Shown here piece by piece: positions 1 through 17,193 of a DNA stretch of 64,000 nt (position 1 is its first letter; every line of letters starts with the position of its first letter). The notes beneath the pieces were generated by a model, which worked only from the letters and a program-made list of their open reading frames with translations, made no database searches and was not told the DNA's origin. Made by a program: the position numbers and the translations under genes. The DNA is from Ditylenchus dipsaci (lineage: Eukaryota; Nematoda; Chromadorea; Rhabditida; Anguinidae), in contig SADC01001282.1 of NCBI GenBank assembly GCA_004194705.1, positions 248,001 through 312,000 of the forward strand. The letters run 5' to 3'.

Positions 1-619
1 TTTGACCAGGCTTAAAACCATAGTCACTATAGGTATTATATAATTTTGATGTAAATAAAAAATTGGGCTTGACTTCGGCATCCACAGACTTCTGTCCTTT
101 TTCTTTGAGTCCAACTTTGGTCTTAAGCCACCCAATAGCTTAACTTGGTCACGGGCAATAACGCCACTTTCCACCTCAATCATCATCATAAAACCTTTCG
201 ACTTCGGTTATCACTTTCAAACTCGCACTCTTAACCAAAGCTATCAAAAAGCTCGCTAACCTGTGCTTTGACCCCTTTACCTAGCAATTAACGACAGCCA
301 GCTTCCACTTTGATTTTCAGAGTTGCAAAACAGTTTCTTAAGCTTCGGGTCCATTTTCAGCACCTGGTTATTTGCCTTCATTTCTAAAATAGCTCTTATA
401 ATTGTTCTCGCGAGCAAATTTTTGCCAGAGATTTTTTTTATTCTTTCAAAAAATAATTTTATACTAATTTCGGAGACTACGGATCGGCTTTCTTCGGAAC
501 AAGATAAATACACTTGCCACTCGTTACAACATGCGCCCTCAGGACCGAGCTCAGCCGTGTGTTTCATCGAGCGCATGTCATATCGTGCATCAATTTCAGT
601 CATTTTATTAGAACTATAG
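1..619 (-). CDS. Possible unrecognised gene fragment, minus strand
   Basis: On the minus strand an ATG at 603 opens a 108-codon frame ending at 277. It reads like ordinary protein: mixed composition, two cysteines and the basic stretch FFERIKKISGKNLL. A splice-donor-like gtaaag falls near its end. Further down the same strand (about 180 to 1) other frames also read protein-like, for example SVDAEVKPNFLF and YSDYGFKPGQ, but joining them would need introns or an indel that I cannot place. I recognise no family. It could be the edge of a real gene, a transposon gene remnant, or chance open reading; the overlapping plus-strand frame at 323-619 looks like a shadow. Confidence 0.28.
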
Positions 620-830
620 AGTTGACCTTAAAAAGGGGTACCTCATATCGGGTGTATGTTGGGTGGAGTTGGGTGCATTTTCGTCAACTGTAGCGGTCCT
701 AAATTAACTTTCACAAACAGTTTTCGTGCCGAAAAGTTCCCTTCTTACAAAACACATATTTGAAATTTAAAATGGGTGAAAATAACAGGGACTAGCCACC
801 TTTTTATCTCAAAACAATATGTTTTTCAAA
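620..830. other. Intergenic, nothing recognised
   Basis: Unique-looking AT-rich sequence between the possible gene fragment and the first transposon; no repeat ends or exons seen. Confidence 0.5.
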
Positions 831-1458
831 TACCGTATTTCCTCTAATAGGCGCCCCCCTCTAATAGCCGCCCCCCCTCTAATAAGCGCCCCCCTAGAGG
901 TCATCCAAAAAATAAGCGCCCCCCTCTAATAAGCGCCCCCTCAAAAAATCGCATTCAAATTTGTCTTGACTGGAAAAAATTTTCTGTGCAATTTTTGTTG
1001 TTGTCAAATCATTGTCAATTTTTTTCCAGTTTGTGCGGTGATTTTTGCTGTTTTTACGCTCCTTTTTTAGCGCCATGGATCTCATCCGGACGGACTCATC
1101 GAATTGCAAATGGCGCGATCAGCAATCGGGCAAGTGCCTGCCGTCGAAAAAGTGGACGCAGAAGAAGATGAAGAGAACGGCTACTTGAGCGATGAATCTC
1201 TTGAGTTTGAAAATTATGAAACAATTCCAGAGCTACATTGTATTTGATTGTTTGTTAATTTTTTGTTGTTATGAAATTTGAATAAAAATTTACCTCGCTT
1301 CCATTGTGTTTACAAATTTTTTTGTCGGCGCCTGCGGCGCCGACTGGTTGAAAATATAAGCGCCCCCCCTCTAATAGCCGCCCCCCTCTAATAAGCCCCC
1401 CCCCTAGAGGCCATTCAAAAAATAAGCGCCCGGGGCGGCTATTAGAGGAAATACGGTA
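831..1458 (+). mobile_element. pogo-like taccgtatt element, GCGCCCC type, deletion derivative
   Basis: Perfect terminal inverted repeats begin taccgtatttcctctaat and include the TA pair expected of a Tc1/mariner/pogo target duplication. Inside each end the unit ctctaata plus gcgcccc is repeated three to four times. The interior (about 628 bp in all) keeps only the last part of a transposase (1089-1247) followed by a poly(A)-signal-like aataaa. A large internal deletion of an autonomous element explains this structure. Confidence 0.88.
1089..1247 (+). pseudogene. C-terminal remnant of pogo/POGK-like transposase
   Basis: The frame opening at 1089 ends with an acidic tail, DEENGYLSDESLEFEN, and a stop at 1245-1247. 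The tail matches the C-terminus of the transposase in the 51041-52842 element (DKENGYLSDDSLNFEF) and, more distantly, that in 59171-60396 ([14 protein letters not shown]). The DNA-binding and catalytic domains are absent, so it cannot act as a transposase. The shared tail links three elements whose subterminal words differ. Confidence 0.72.
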
Positions 1459-2019
1459 TCACAATCACAATTTTAATTTTTTAAATAAAATATTAAGCTT
1501 TAAAATCTTAGACCTAAAAAGGAATTTAAAGGTAACAAATCTTCAAACCCTTATTGAATAAGCACCTGAAATCAAAAAGAGGTGTCATGTAGTGTCTTGT
1601 GTGTCAGGAGCCACAAGGTTGCAAATTTTAATTAGGAGTAGTTCATAATCTCCTACGAGTAAATTTATTTGAATTAGACTTGGGTGCGGGAGATCTCCTA
1701 CACCGACAAAATCATCTCCTTTTCTTCCTCTTTTCTTTGCGAATCTAGGCAAAGAAAAAGTCGGCCAAACAATTGACTCTCATTATTACAGGTTGCCTTG
1801 AACTTTTTTGCCCTTTATTTTCGGAAGAGGAATTAATAGAATTAATTTTGTGAGGTCTGAGCTGGACGATTACTTTCTGCAAATTTTACCGGAGTATACC
1901 CCCCCCCCCAAATGAAATTTTTTTAAAGCAAATTTAATTGCTTGAATTTGTAAAAAAATATAGTTGAATAGGTTAGTAATTTTTTTTCTAAATTTCAGTT
2001 TACATTTAAATTTTTGGCG
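1459..2019. other. Intergenic AT-rich spacer
   Basis: No exon found. A solo copy of the end ttaccggagtatacccc near 1888-1910 resembles the tips of the next element, so part of this stretch may be an old copy of it. Confidence 0.4.
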
Positions 2020-2720
2020 CTACCGGAGTATAGCTCCCCCCCCCCCCCCCCAAATGAATTTTTTAAAGTGTTTCCAAACACCCTATATCGACCTAAAATT
2101 GCCTCAGAAGCTCAAAAAGACATTATTTTTGTATTCTAGTCATATAAAAATTGAGTTTTGAGACCACCCAAAAATACCTATTTTGACCATTTTTGAAGGG
2201 ATTTAGGGCTGTATTGGGTGGAAATGGACCAAAAATGGGCCAATTTAGTGTAAAAAGGAAGACGTTGAAGATAATTTTGTTGATTGGGGCCTACCGCATG
2301 AACAAACTCTGGTATGCATACATTTCTTATTCATCCAGAGTCCCTTTCGAGTGATTTGCGTCTAAGGTATGTCGGTGTGCGCATCTCAACCCCAAGCAAC
2401 CAAGCCCCCTGCGCCCCTGAAGGCGTGGCAGGGGCTTGGTTGGTTAGAGATGCGCGCACTCACTTACCTTATACATAATTCCGAGCAAGACTCTTGAACA
2501 AAAATGCATTTAGAGGCTCTTTTTGCCCAGCTCCAGTGACCAAAACATGGTAAAACAGGTAAAAAGTCGAAATTTCAAAGTGCCCAAAATTCAATTTTTT
2601 ATTGACCAGAACTTAGAAATAATGTATTTTTTGAACTCCTGAGGTGATTTTAGGTCGATATAGGGTGTTTGGAAACACTTTTAAAAAATTCCATTTGGGG
2701 GGGGGGGTATACTCCGGTAG
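2020..2720. mobile_element. Inverted-repeat element with ctaccggagta tips
   Basis: About 90 bp at each end (2020-2110 and 2630-2720) are inverted copies, starting ctaccggagta, followed by a C-run and then a stretch around gtgtttccaaacaccc. No target duplication is clear. A dispersed hairpin repeat (2287-2480) sits in the middle. No coding potential; class unknown. Confidence 0.7.
2287..2480 (-). repeat. Dispersed hairpin repeat, copy 1
   Basis: Same sequence as 9409-9595 and 36600-36800: it contains gcatgcataccagagtt-type sequence, a tgagatgcgcacac motif and a GC-rich hairpin around ccccctgcgcccc. Each copy lies inside a different larger element. Confidence 0.65.
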
Positions 2721-3508
2721 GGTCAGAAATTCCACTATTTTTGAATTTTTTTCTTGCCAAGCAGTTTTTTCTCATATTTTCTTGGTGAAAATGACTTGCC
2801 GGCTTCTAAAAGACGTAAATTTTTTTATTGTTCTTTTTTAAATTGAGTCAATTAAAATTGAGTGGGTGGAAAATTGAGTGAGCCCTTTCTTGAGAGGAAC
2901 AAACCAAAATAAGCGTTGTAAAACTAACCGGGGCATTGAATTCCTGGATTCTTTGTCACTCGAATGCTCTCGAATTTGTCACTAGAAGCGTATCTTATGG
3001 GAAGGGTATTTTATGGAGAATGTTGATTATAGCCTTATTTAGTGCAAAACCAACCAAACTAGTTTGAAGCGTATCTTATAGAGAGCGTATCTTATGGATA
3101 GGGTATCTTATGGAGAGCGTCGACTGTATAAGTATCGTAAATTTAATTATTGTCGGTACATTTCTACACTTTTAGAGAAACGAATTTGTAGGAAACACCA
3201 TATTATCTATAATAAAAACCACACCGACAGAGCCTTTATTAAAAACCCTGAAAAATGAAAAAAAAATTGATATCGATTTTGAGATTTTCGGATGCTCAAC
3301 CAAAATCTCGAGCCGAAAAAAGAAAAAAAGACAGATTTGTAAAATATTTTCTGTAGGATGAGATATAATGGGTGTCCAATAAAAATTGCACTATTTTTTT
3401 AATCCCACATTTCTACATTTCTTATCAAGTTTCAACAAATCTTTATTCACGAATGGTCCTGTTGACATATTATATCGACATATTGACTACCGACATATAG
3501 CCACGGCT
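2721..3508. other. Intergenic; relic of a Tigger-type MITE
   Basis: Around 3000-3130 the phrase gcgtatcttatgg recurs four times and ends in gcgtcgactgtata, the tip seen in Tigger/Jerky-type MITEs elsewhere in the window. The rest shows nothing recognisable. Confidence 0.45.
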
Positions 3509-3516
3509 GCGCCAGG

Positions 3517-3886
3517 CAGGGCTGTAAAAACATCCGGAAGATACATCCGGATGTGGATGTATACATCCGAAACATCCACATCCGGCGGATGTGGATGTGG
3601 ATGTTGGATGTCAAAAATGTTTGGGTCGGATGTCGGATGTGGATGTGGATGTCAATAAATTTTCAGGTCGGATGTCAGCGGATGTTTTTATTGATTTTAC
3701 ATGGATTTTTCGGATGTTTTCGGATGTTTCGGATGTCAAAAATTTCACATCCGGATGTCGGATGTGGATGTTGGATGTCGAAAATTTTTGGGTCGGATGT
3801 CGGATGTGGATGTGGATGTCAAAATTTTTTTAGGCCGGATGTGGATGTGGATGTAGGATGTCAAAAATCAAAAATTTACAGCCCTG
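3517..3886. mobile_element. hAT MITE filled with a ggatgt minisatellite
   Basis: Twelve-bp inverted tips cagggctgtaaa / tttacagccctg are flanked by a perfect 8-bp direct repeat gcgccagg (3509-3516 and 3887-3894), the hAT signature. The body is almost entirely irregular tandem ggatgt/ggatgtggatgt units in one orientation. The apparent open frames here are translated repeats, not genes. Confidence 0.93.
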
Positions 3887-4436
3887 GCGCCAGGACCTAC
3901 GCTCGCATTCACGCTGCTTAATACACGGTATCTCAAATCTATGTTACCAAAAAAGAGCACATGATACCTCTTCATTTAGACAATGAGATCAACAAAATTT
4001 ACTATTCACTTCAGTCGGCTCAAAATCGCAACACTTTTATCAACAAAAAATTGTAACAACAGCTCATATTTATCCTTACTATCCCTGCAAGCATACTAAT
4101 ATACTCTCCTAGTACGGGTGGCCCAAAAAACCTGAAATTTTTCATAATTAACACTGTTTTGTTCAAGGCTTTTGAATTTATATATTTCTTACCCCATTCA
4201 GCAGTGTTTGTAGCTTGTTTAAAAGCCAAGATCAAGGGCTGCGTGCTAGTGCAAAAACATTTCGAAAATCACAGCAAAATTTCAAAGAAATATGTCAGAA
4301 TTTGCTGTTCAAATTCAGACTTTTTGAACAGTTTAAATTAGACAGTTCAGTCATTGAAATTTTGCGTGTCGCATTTATTTATTGTTTTTTTCATTGTGCT
4401 CTCTATTTTTTCATTGAATTTGGTGTAACAAGGATG

Positions 4437-4612
4437 GACGGTTGCAGTCTTAGGTCATAAGGTCAGCTTCAAGGCAAGCAACATATGGGAAGCAACCACT
4501 TAGTGAGTTAGCCCTGTGGAGCGAGCCGCGTTAATCTCATGCTACGAGAGCTAGACCTAAGACTACGGCAAATGAGAGAACTCGGTACCGGCCTCACAAC
4601 CGTTATTAAAAC
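4437..4612 (+). repeat. Dispersed repeat, copy 1 of 2
   Basis: Reads cagtcttaggtcataaggt ... ggtaccggcctcacaaccg. A diverged reverse-complement copy lies at 35960-36115; the best-kept core is gtgagttagccctgtg. No coding frame or RNA gene is evident. Confidence 0.6.
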
Positions 4613-4790
4613 ATCCTTGCTTACGCCAAAAAAATCTGTATATCAGACAGTGCGCGGAAGGCCTTAGGCAGGCCTTCGGAAGGCCATAAAAAATTTAAAA
4701 AAAAAGCACAAAAACTGTCCAATGTCCTTAGTCTTATAATTTTTTTTATGGGTTGAACGTATTTGAGACTGACCCAATGTCTTGTTTTAG

Positions 4791-10485
<5,695 letters not shown>

Positions 10486-12293
10486 ATGGGTTGCATTATC
10501 TCATTGAAGGTGAATTTTTAGAGATTTACCAAACCACACATAAAGCCTCATGTGGCGGCGAAGAAACTATAATTTCACCGAAAAAGGATTTTTCGTGTCA
10601 AAAACAAGACGCCCAAAATAAGTTCCGTACCAAAGAAAACGGCCACTCATGGGCTATCAAACACAAAAGAGACCGTAATAATAAGTCAACAAAAGTTTTG
10701 TATTGACCATATTTAAAATCAACAAACAATTTGCGCCACTCTGTGATAAATTGGGGGAACCAAGGCCAAAAATTTTCGGGAGGCCCGCAACACATATAGA
10801 GCCTTTTTTCTTTCGCATTTTTAAATTGGCGTCATTTTTGAGATTTACTTTCAGGCAGCACCTTTTACTTGTTCCTTTTTATCTTGCAAATCTGAAATAG
10901 CCAAATTGTTCAAAATCCCACACCTAAATTCAAAAAATTGCAAAAAAACAAAGGAAAATTACATTTTTCGCATTTATTTAGAGTGAACATTTGAATGTAT
11001 CAGTAAAATTTTAATATTTCAGCTGCTAAAAGAAGTATTGCCAATTCGTCTTTGTAACTACTAGGCATTTTCCAATGGTCAGCCTACTTTGCACAGTATT
11101 AAGTATAGTTCTGAAAATTATTAAAATTTTGTTCAATTAATGGTTTTCTTTCATTCCGACCAAGTATTTTTCCATTAATTACAGAACTGCAGCATGTAAA
11201 TTTAACCTTTATTTATTTGTTTACTATTTCCGCGTCATTCCTATTGTTGACTGGTGAACACTATTGGTCTTTTTAGATAAAAATTATTTCGGAAATTAAA
11301 AACAGGAAATAAATTTTTGCAGTTTGTCATGAAATCTTCTCGAATTAATCTCGAAATTCAGTTTTTTTTACTTGGAAAGACCATACTTGTTGATGACAAT
11401 GAGAATTTGGCAAATTCAAATGCGCGCGGAACACTTTTTTCACTCCAAAAATACTTCTTGAATTATGTATTGTTGGTATATGCAAATAAAAAACACAATT
11501 TATATAAGTGACCCAGGTGGCTCAGTGGTATACAGGGTGAATACAAATTACGTTAACTTTTCAAATTTAGTATTTCTATTAAAATTTTAGTTTTTCTTTT
11601 TCGTAAGTTTGCTTGATACGTCTGTTTTTTTTTGCTTCTTTTTCCACCTGCGTCCCATTTTCTTATTGGTCTTCGAGTTTTTCCATCGCATTAATTTCTG
11701 TCGTTCTCTTTTTGATATATAATGTTTGCGCTCGAGGTCGGTTGATCAAATTGATTTCTGTCAATTTTGCAGATATGCTGCAGTCAAGCAAAAATAGCTA
11801 CGCGCCTGTTCCGTCCATCTTCGTCATCGAGGTCTCGGGATCGCGCAAATGGGGTATCTGTTCGGAGTAGCGAGGTAAACAGTCAGCAATGTGGTTCACC
11901 GATACGAAGAAACTGGCGGTACCAAGAATCTGTCATATTTATCGTTTCTGTTGTCGTCTTTGCTGTTTTTCATGACTTTGTTGTGTGCTTCGAAATGTCC
12001 TTCGTGTGAGACATGTGCCTGGGAGTGACACCATCATATAATGTCTTCATTAAGGACGTTTCCAAGGCCTGACACCCGAAAATTGCACGATTTTTTTCTA
12101 AATATTAGCGTAATTTTGAATCGCCCTGTAGTAGTGTGCAGTGGTGACTGTTGTTCTCAGATTCGATTCCTGTGCCTGCTGTGTTATTTTTGATCATTTA
12201 TTATTAATACATTATAAAAAATTTAAAAAATAATGAAGAAGGTGTCACGCGAGCATTTGAATTCGCGAAATTCCAACAATTATGGTCCTTTAA
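10486..12293. other. PAK 3' flank, no gene recognised
   Basis: AT-rich. tRNA-like pieces occur at about 11515-11535 (tggctcagtgg, A-box) and 12150-12170 (agattcgattcc, B-box), probably one SINE-like copy broken by other sequence. No convincing exon. Confidence 0.45.
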
Positions 12294-12619
12294 AGGGGCA
12301 TACCAGTGCGTTACACGGGCAATTTCAAATTCGCAAAAGGCGGGGACCAGGCCTATTCAAACGAGAATTATTTTTAGATACAAATTTGTCATTTTATACA
12401 AAAAGCAATACACCGTGTTGGAACCGAACTCGACCATGTTTGGACAACATCAGCACGTTACCACTGAGCCACCCATGTTAATAGGCTAACTGTGTGCTTT
12501 TCATAAGGTACTTTTCTTTACAGAATAACAAATTTGCATTTAAAAATAATTCTCGTTTGAATATGGCTGGTCGCCTTTTGCAAATTTGAAATTCACCGTG
12601 TAACGCGCTGGTATGCCCT
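12294..12619. mobile_element. TTAA-flanked MITE carrying antisense tRNA-like piece
   Basis: TTAA at 12290-12293 and 12620-12623. Inverted ends aggggcataccagtgcgtta and complement. On the minus strand about 12480-12405 reads ggtggctcagtggtaac (A-box) then gttcggttccaac (B-box), a tRNA-like unit. A related TTAA element is at 45848-46082. Confidence 0.82.
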
Positions 12620-12835
12620 TTAAGAGGCAATTATGTTAATGGAGAATTTAATTTTGTTGACCAGCTAACAATTGTTCTTCTTTGTCAAGTTAGATTATAA
12701 TTTGAAAAATTGTGTGTCCTACTTTGTTTCGCTCACAGAGCAGCCGGGTTTTCCCCTTGTTGGTACACCAATTACTATCATTCTTGTGCTTAGACCGAAT
12801 ATCTAGGCCTAAAACTTATTTTATTGTATTGGGTA

Positions 12836-13482
12836 TTAACATAAGTTCCAGTAACACTCGTGTGACTGCTTTTTGGTGCTACTTTTAAAATATTTTCTTT
12901 GTGATTAATAATGTTTCGGTCACAACTTGATCTTTCCCGCTATCAGAATGAAGAAAATCGCGAAATTTTTTGCATTTTTTGCCATGTTCCCCCTGTGGTC
13001 ATTTTTCACCCATTAAAATTCATTTTACTATAAACAGCAAATCCTGGTTTCTGACGCCAGATTCGTGATCACCGTACCCAATTTTCTTACAAGACTTATC
13101 TTAAACGCTTCAACTGACTGTCATATTTCAAATTCTGTTCGAGAAAATAAACATTTAATTACATGTTACTGCCTCCTTGGAATATTTATTGTCTTGAACG
13201 GAATACAAAATATAACTGTACGTTTAAGCGTTTAAGTTAAGTTTTGTGAGAAAATCGGGTACGAATCTGGTGACAGAATCCACGATTTGCTGATCATAGT
13301 AAAATTTAATGGGTGAAAAATGACCACAGAAAAATGACCACAAGACAAAAAAAGTTGGGATATTCTCTATTCTGATATCCGGAAACATCAATTTAAAAAC
13401 AAAACATTGTTAGACTTAAAGATCAGATTTTAAAAATTCCACAAAAACAGTCATACGAGCGTTCCTGGAACTTTTGTTAATA
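12836..13482. mobile_element. Nested inverted-repeat elements
   Basis: Outer inverted ends attaacataagttccag and complement (12836, 13482). Inner inverted arms of about 120 bp (12983-13105 and 13215-13341) begin tgtggtcatttttcaccca. No coding sequence seen and no clear target duplication. Confidence 0.65.
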
Positions 13483-14214
13483 CGCAATAAATGTCTTCCA
13501 CTTATCCTATTGTAATATCTATTTTTTGTTGAAAAAAAATATTTCTTGTTAAAAAAAAACTATTTATTTTTCTATTTCTTCAAAAAGTCCATAGAATTTT
13601 ATGTGTTTCAATTGTCAGCCTTCTGACTAATGTGTTTTTTGTTAGAGGTAATCACCGCTTAGATGTGGCTATTAACTAATCTTTTGAGTGAGTGTGAATT
13701 TTTTTGATAATAGTTATATTTAGCGTAAAATGTGCGGCTGTTGGTTGTATTCTCTACAACCAATCATACTCAAAATTTCGATAAAATTTAAAAGTTCATT
13801 TTGTACAAGGCCAAATTTAAAATAAAAAAATTTGAATAAACTATCAACAATATATTTTAACTGCCGAAAAAAAATTTTGAAATTTTAAATGACTAGTAAG
13901 AGACATGGTCTTTTGACGAGAACACGCAAAATTTAAGCCACATCTAAGCCAGTGTCAATCCTAGCTTTGCTTGTTTTAGTTGTTTGTTCCTACAATTTTC
14001 AAAATTTTTATAATGTGCTAATAAAAAAGATTTTGGTATAAGCAACCAGCTTTTTCAAACTTTTTTTATGAGTAAAATCCACGAAAAATCTTAATGCACT
14101 ACAAATACTACTATTTAGTCCCAAGCGCCACAAGTGTGCGCAAATATGATAGACATAAGAACAATTTTTATATGATGACCACTGAAAACCTATCAAAATA
14201 GTCGATACTGCACT
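13483..14214. other. AT-rich spacer
   Basis: No exon or clean repeat end. ttagatgtggct near 13655 and agccacatctaag near 13937 form a weak inverted pair, possibly the ends of a decayed MITE. Confidence 0.35.
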
Positions 14215-14500
14215 GATGAAAAGGAGCTAAAAGCCATTTGCAAACTGTGTTGGGATTTAAAATCACGAAGCATGTATTCAAGTTGTCAAAAAAGCGTAAA
14301 GTCACTCATCGTTCATTTGAAGCAACATCCCGACTATCAACCCAAAATTCGACAAATTATAACAGAAACTTGTCCTACCTCGTGCCTATCGAATGGTTGT
14401 CAATATCCTTAAGTCAAAATTGAACAAGTGCCAAACTCTGTCCTTCACGACGGATATCTGGTCATTGACATCATCATGCTCTCTCCTTTTCATATAAGCA
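14215..14500 (+). pseudogene. hAT transposase fragment with BED zinc finger
   Basis: The frame reading AICKLCWDLKS ... SLIVHLKQHPDY has the BED-finger pattern C-x2-C ... H-x4-H that opens many hAT transposases. About 60 codons later, in another frame, LSFTTDIWSLTSS matches the block around the first catalytic Asp of hAT transposases. The intervening sequence is too short and out of frame, so the gene has been deleted and shifted. A segment with accggaaccgg ends (about 14530-15085) follows. Beyond it, near 15150-15200, a TPTCASESLS-like reading may be a trace of the C-terminal dimerisation region (weak). Confidence 0.62.
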
Positions 14501-14529
14501 AAATAAAACAAAGTAAAGTAAAAGCAAAG

Positions 14530-15085
14530 TAAAAACCGGAACCGGAATTTCACTTTTGCCGAAACCAGAACCGGATCCTAAAGAAAGAAGTTTTCGGAAA
14601 AATCGCTGCCGCTTTACATGATTTGTCGTTTACTTTGATATTTAACACAAGAAATTAATTCAAAAGTTTAAAATACGCGTTCGAAATCAGCCGGGCAAGA
14701 GCAAAATTATGATAGAATTGGGCTAGGAATTTCAGAATAGTGGTTTTAACTGGCAGGAGAGTGGGTATGTCTGCCAAGAGAGTGAGGGCACCAGGATAGT
14801 GGCTAAGAGTACCACAACAGTAGGTGGGCTTGCACTATGGGTTTTTTTTATTTCTATAATTTTGAATTTTCATTTTGATTAAATGAAACTATTATAAGTC
14901 AAAACTCTGATTTTTATTGTTAGATATTGTCTGATATTTGTAAAAAGGTATCTTTGTGGGGGATGGTTTGGAATGTTTTATAAATGATATTTTTGAATTT
15001 TTTGACCATTGTGTAACCCTGAATGGGTAAGTGTGCACTATCTGTTTATTTTTATTTTTATAATTCCTAAAATTCCGGTTCCGGT
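14530..15085. mobile_element. Possible insertion with accggaaccgg ends
   Basis: aaccggaaccggaattt near 14536 and aattccggttccggt near 15070 are inverted. Sequence on both sides resembles hAT transposase, suggesting an insertion that split it. The interior is AT-rich and non-coding. Confidence 0.4.
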
Positions 15086-15338
15086 CCAAATATCGATTCC
15101 GAGCCAACTCTAATCAATACCCACCATCTCGTCATCACTGCCTACTTTCCTGATATCACTACTCCTACTTGCGCGTCGGAATCTCTCAGTACTAAATTGA
15201 TACTATTTAAGTAGAGTCAACTTTTGGCGAGCACTCAGTTGCGGATTTTTTTGCGGATTCTTCATATGCGGAGCCATTTTGTGCGGATTTTCACTTGCGG
15301 ATTCCACACTTGCAGATCCAGTCTTCCGGATTATCGAT

Positions 15339-15520
15339 TGTCCCCGCCAACTCAAATTTTTTTCCTTATCATTAAACTTCTGTACGGACTTTTCAAATTG
15401 GTTTCTAAAAAACTATACCTAAAATTAAATTCTAGGCCTTGTTTTGATATAAACCAAGTTGAAAAAACAGTAAAGAAGTTCAATGATTAGGAAAAAAATT
15501 GAATTGGCGGGGACAGTCGC
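15339..15520. repeat. Hairpin MITE ending in ccccgccaa(t/c)tcaaa
   Basis: Palindrome running from gtccccgccaactcaaa to ttgaattggcggggac. Related palindromes are at 22956-23188, 45014-45176 and 54553-54727, sharing the inner phrase cttctgtacgga. Confidence 0.78.
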
Positions 15521-16487
15521 TGCGCGCAAAACCATGGTCCCTAAAAGGGAGGGTGAAAGCTGTTAAAGGACCATAGCCGTCGCTGACAACGAGAATTTCA
15601 AATGTTTGAATTCGCGCGGGTCAGTTCTCTTTCGTCTTTCATTTTACTCTTTTGAGTCATTCGAAGCAAGTCAAAAGAGTACAGTGCGAGACGAAAGAGA
15701 ACTGTCCCGCGCCAATTCAAACGGTAAAAACCCAACTCACGCCCGTACTGACTCGCGCCCCCCAACTCGCGCCAGTCCCAACTCGCGCCCCCCAACTCGC
15801 GCCGGTCCCAACTCACGCGTCCCAACTCGCGTCAGTCCCAACTCGCGCCCCCCAACTCGCGCCTGTCCCAACTCGCGCCCCAACTCGCGCATTTTGGCCC
15901 CGCATTTAAGCTCTAATTTCAAAATCTTTTACTATTCAATTTAGATAGCTCAGATTTATTTATTTTATTATTTTGCTAGATACTCTGATCCACCTCATCA
16001 CATGGTCTTATCCTAAACAAAAAGTGGTCTTATACATTACAACTTGCATCCATGACTTCTTAGCAAATTTTTTTAATTGAAAAGGAGAAAGATTGGTTAA
16101 TTTGGCTAATTTTACAGTTCAAGAAGGAAAGCTTTTGGTTGGTCTATTTCATACGTATGAAGGATTCCTGTTCCATCAGTCGTTTTTTAAAAAACAGCAA
16201 CATTTTTACCGAAAAGATGTTTCTTTAAAGTAAAGATATCACTTTTATAAAACATGATTGTTGACGTGAATCTTCGTAGTGCTTCCAGAGCTAAACTTAC
16301 GGTATAGGAAGCTTTATAATGCACCTGCCCTGTTATGATCTGCGTAACGAACCGTGAACCCTGTAATGAAGGTCCCGGACAAGGTGCACTAAAGAGCATC
16401 GACTGTATTATATTTGCCATAGAAATAAAATGAATTTTATTGCAACCAAACACGCAAAACAAAACTGACAATTTAAAATTAAACAAA

Positions 16488-16688
16488 TCAGGGTGAGACG
16501 TTCATTAAGAATTCAACGGCATTTCTTTCCTCTTCTTCAGTGCTATACACATCCTGTCCGGCATCATCTTGGTTCTCTTGATCTTCATTGCCAATTGGAT
16601 CATCATTGTAGCCCATCTTATACCCAATACGCAATAGAAAGCTGAAAAGCTTGGTGTCGTACTTTAGGGATGAGCTTACGTCGAGCAC
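16488..16688 (-). CDS. Acidic C-terminal frame of the same element gene
   Basis: 66 codons with an acidic low-complexity tail (GNEDQENQDDAGQD, STEEEERNAVEFL) ending at 16488. Position and strand fit a downstream exon of the 16984-17193 protein. Not recognised otherwise. Confidence 0.3.
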   Translation of the reverse strand: MLDVSSSLKYDTKLFSFLLRIGYKMGYNDDPIGNEDQENQDDAGQDVYSTEEEERNAVEFLMNVSP

Positions 16689-16983
16689 GACCGAAAGCTT
16701 TGGCAGTTACTCTGATGCAAACTTATTTAAAAGCTTTTTCTCCGTCCTGACGATAGCTGAAGCTACATTTTCGTTTGTCCGCTGGCCAGCTCTGCCTGCA
16801 TGCTTTGTCTGACAGCCAATCCTTCAACGTGAACCGTTTAGACTAAACCATATAGAAAAAGTCATAATGTTATTTAAATCTCAAGCAAAAAATGAGTCTA
16901 ACTTGGCTTTTTTTTCTTTGGCTGGCAGAAGTGAACTGAACTTGGCTCTGAATCAAACCACGAGCTTCCACTTGCGCTGGCTC

Positions 16984-17193
16984 TCATTGTTGGCAGAAGG
17001 AATTGTCCACAAGGAACTCGAGCTTTTTCCATCGATCAAGAAGAGAGCGGCACCCGATACAAGCATAGCGAGTCGTTCGCACACCGGACTTCAGAATTGA
17101 CCATGTGTAGCACATTTCAGGATCCTCAGCACCATTAACTGCTAGTTTTTTGCTGCCTATACGCTGTGAGTACGCAAAAGAAATTGCTGCCAT
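16984..17193 (-). CDS. Element-encoded protein with zinc-binding-like motif
   Basis: 69 codons read MAAISFAYSQRIG ... NGAEDPEMCYTWSILKSG ... TTRYACIGCRSLLDR. The pattern R-Y-x-C-x2-C after a C-x-T-W segment resembles a FLYWCH-type zinc finger, a domain found next to Mutator-like transposases in animals, but the downstream His pair is not evident. It lies inside the 15723-17518 element, upstream on the same strand of an acidic frame at 16688-16488; the two may be exons of one protein. The family assignment is an inference from a short motif. Confidence 0.35.
   Translation of the reverse strand: MAAISFAYSQRIGSKKLAVNGAEDPEMCYTWSILKSGVRTTRYACIGCRSLLDRWKKLEFLVDNSFCQQ

Noticed and set aside
3386..3921. 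Three overlapping open frames rich in Gly/Cys/Trp/Met
   Set aside because: They are translations of the ggatgt minisatellite in a hAT element; openness follows from the repeat.
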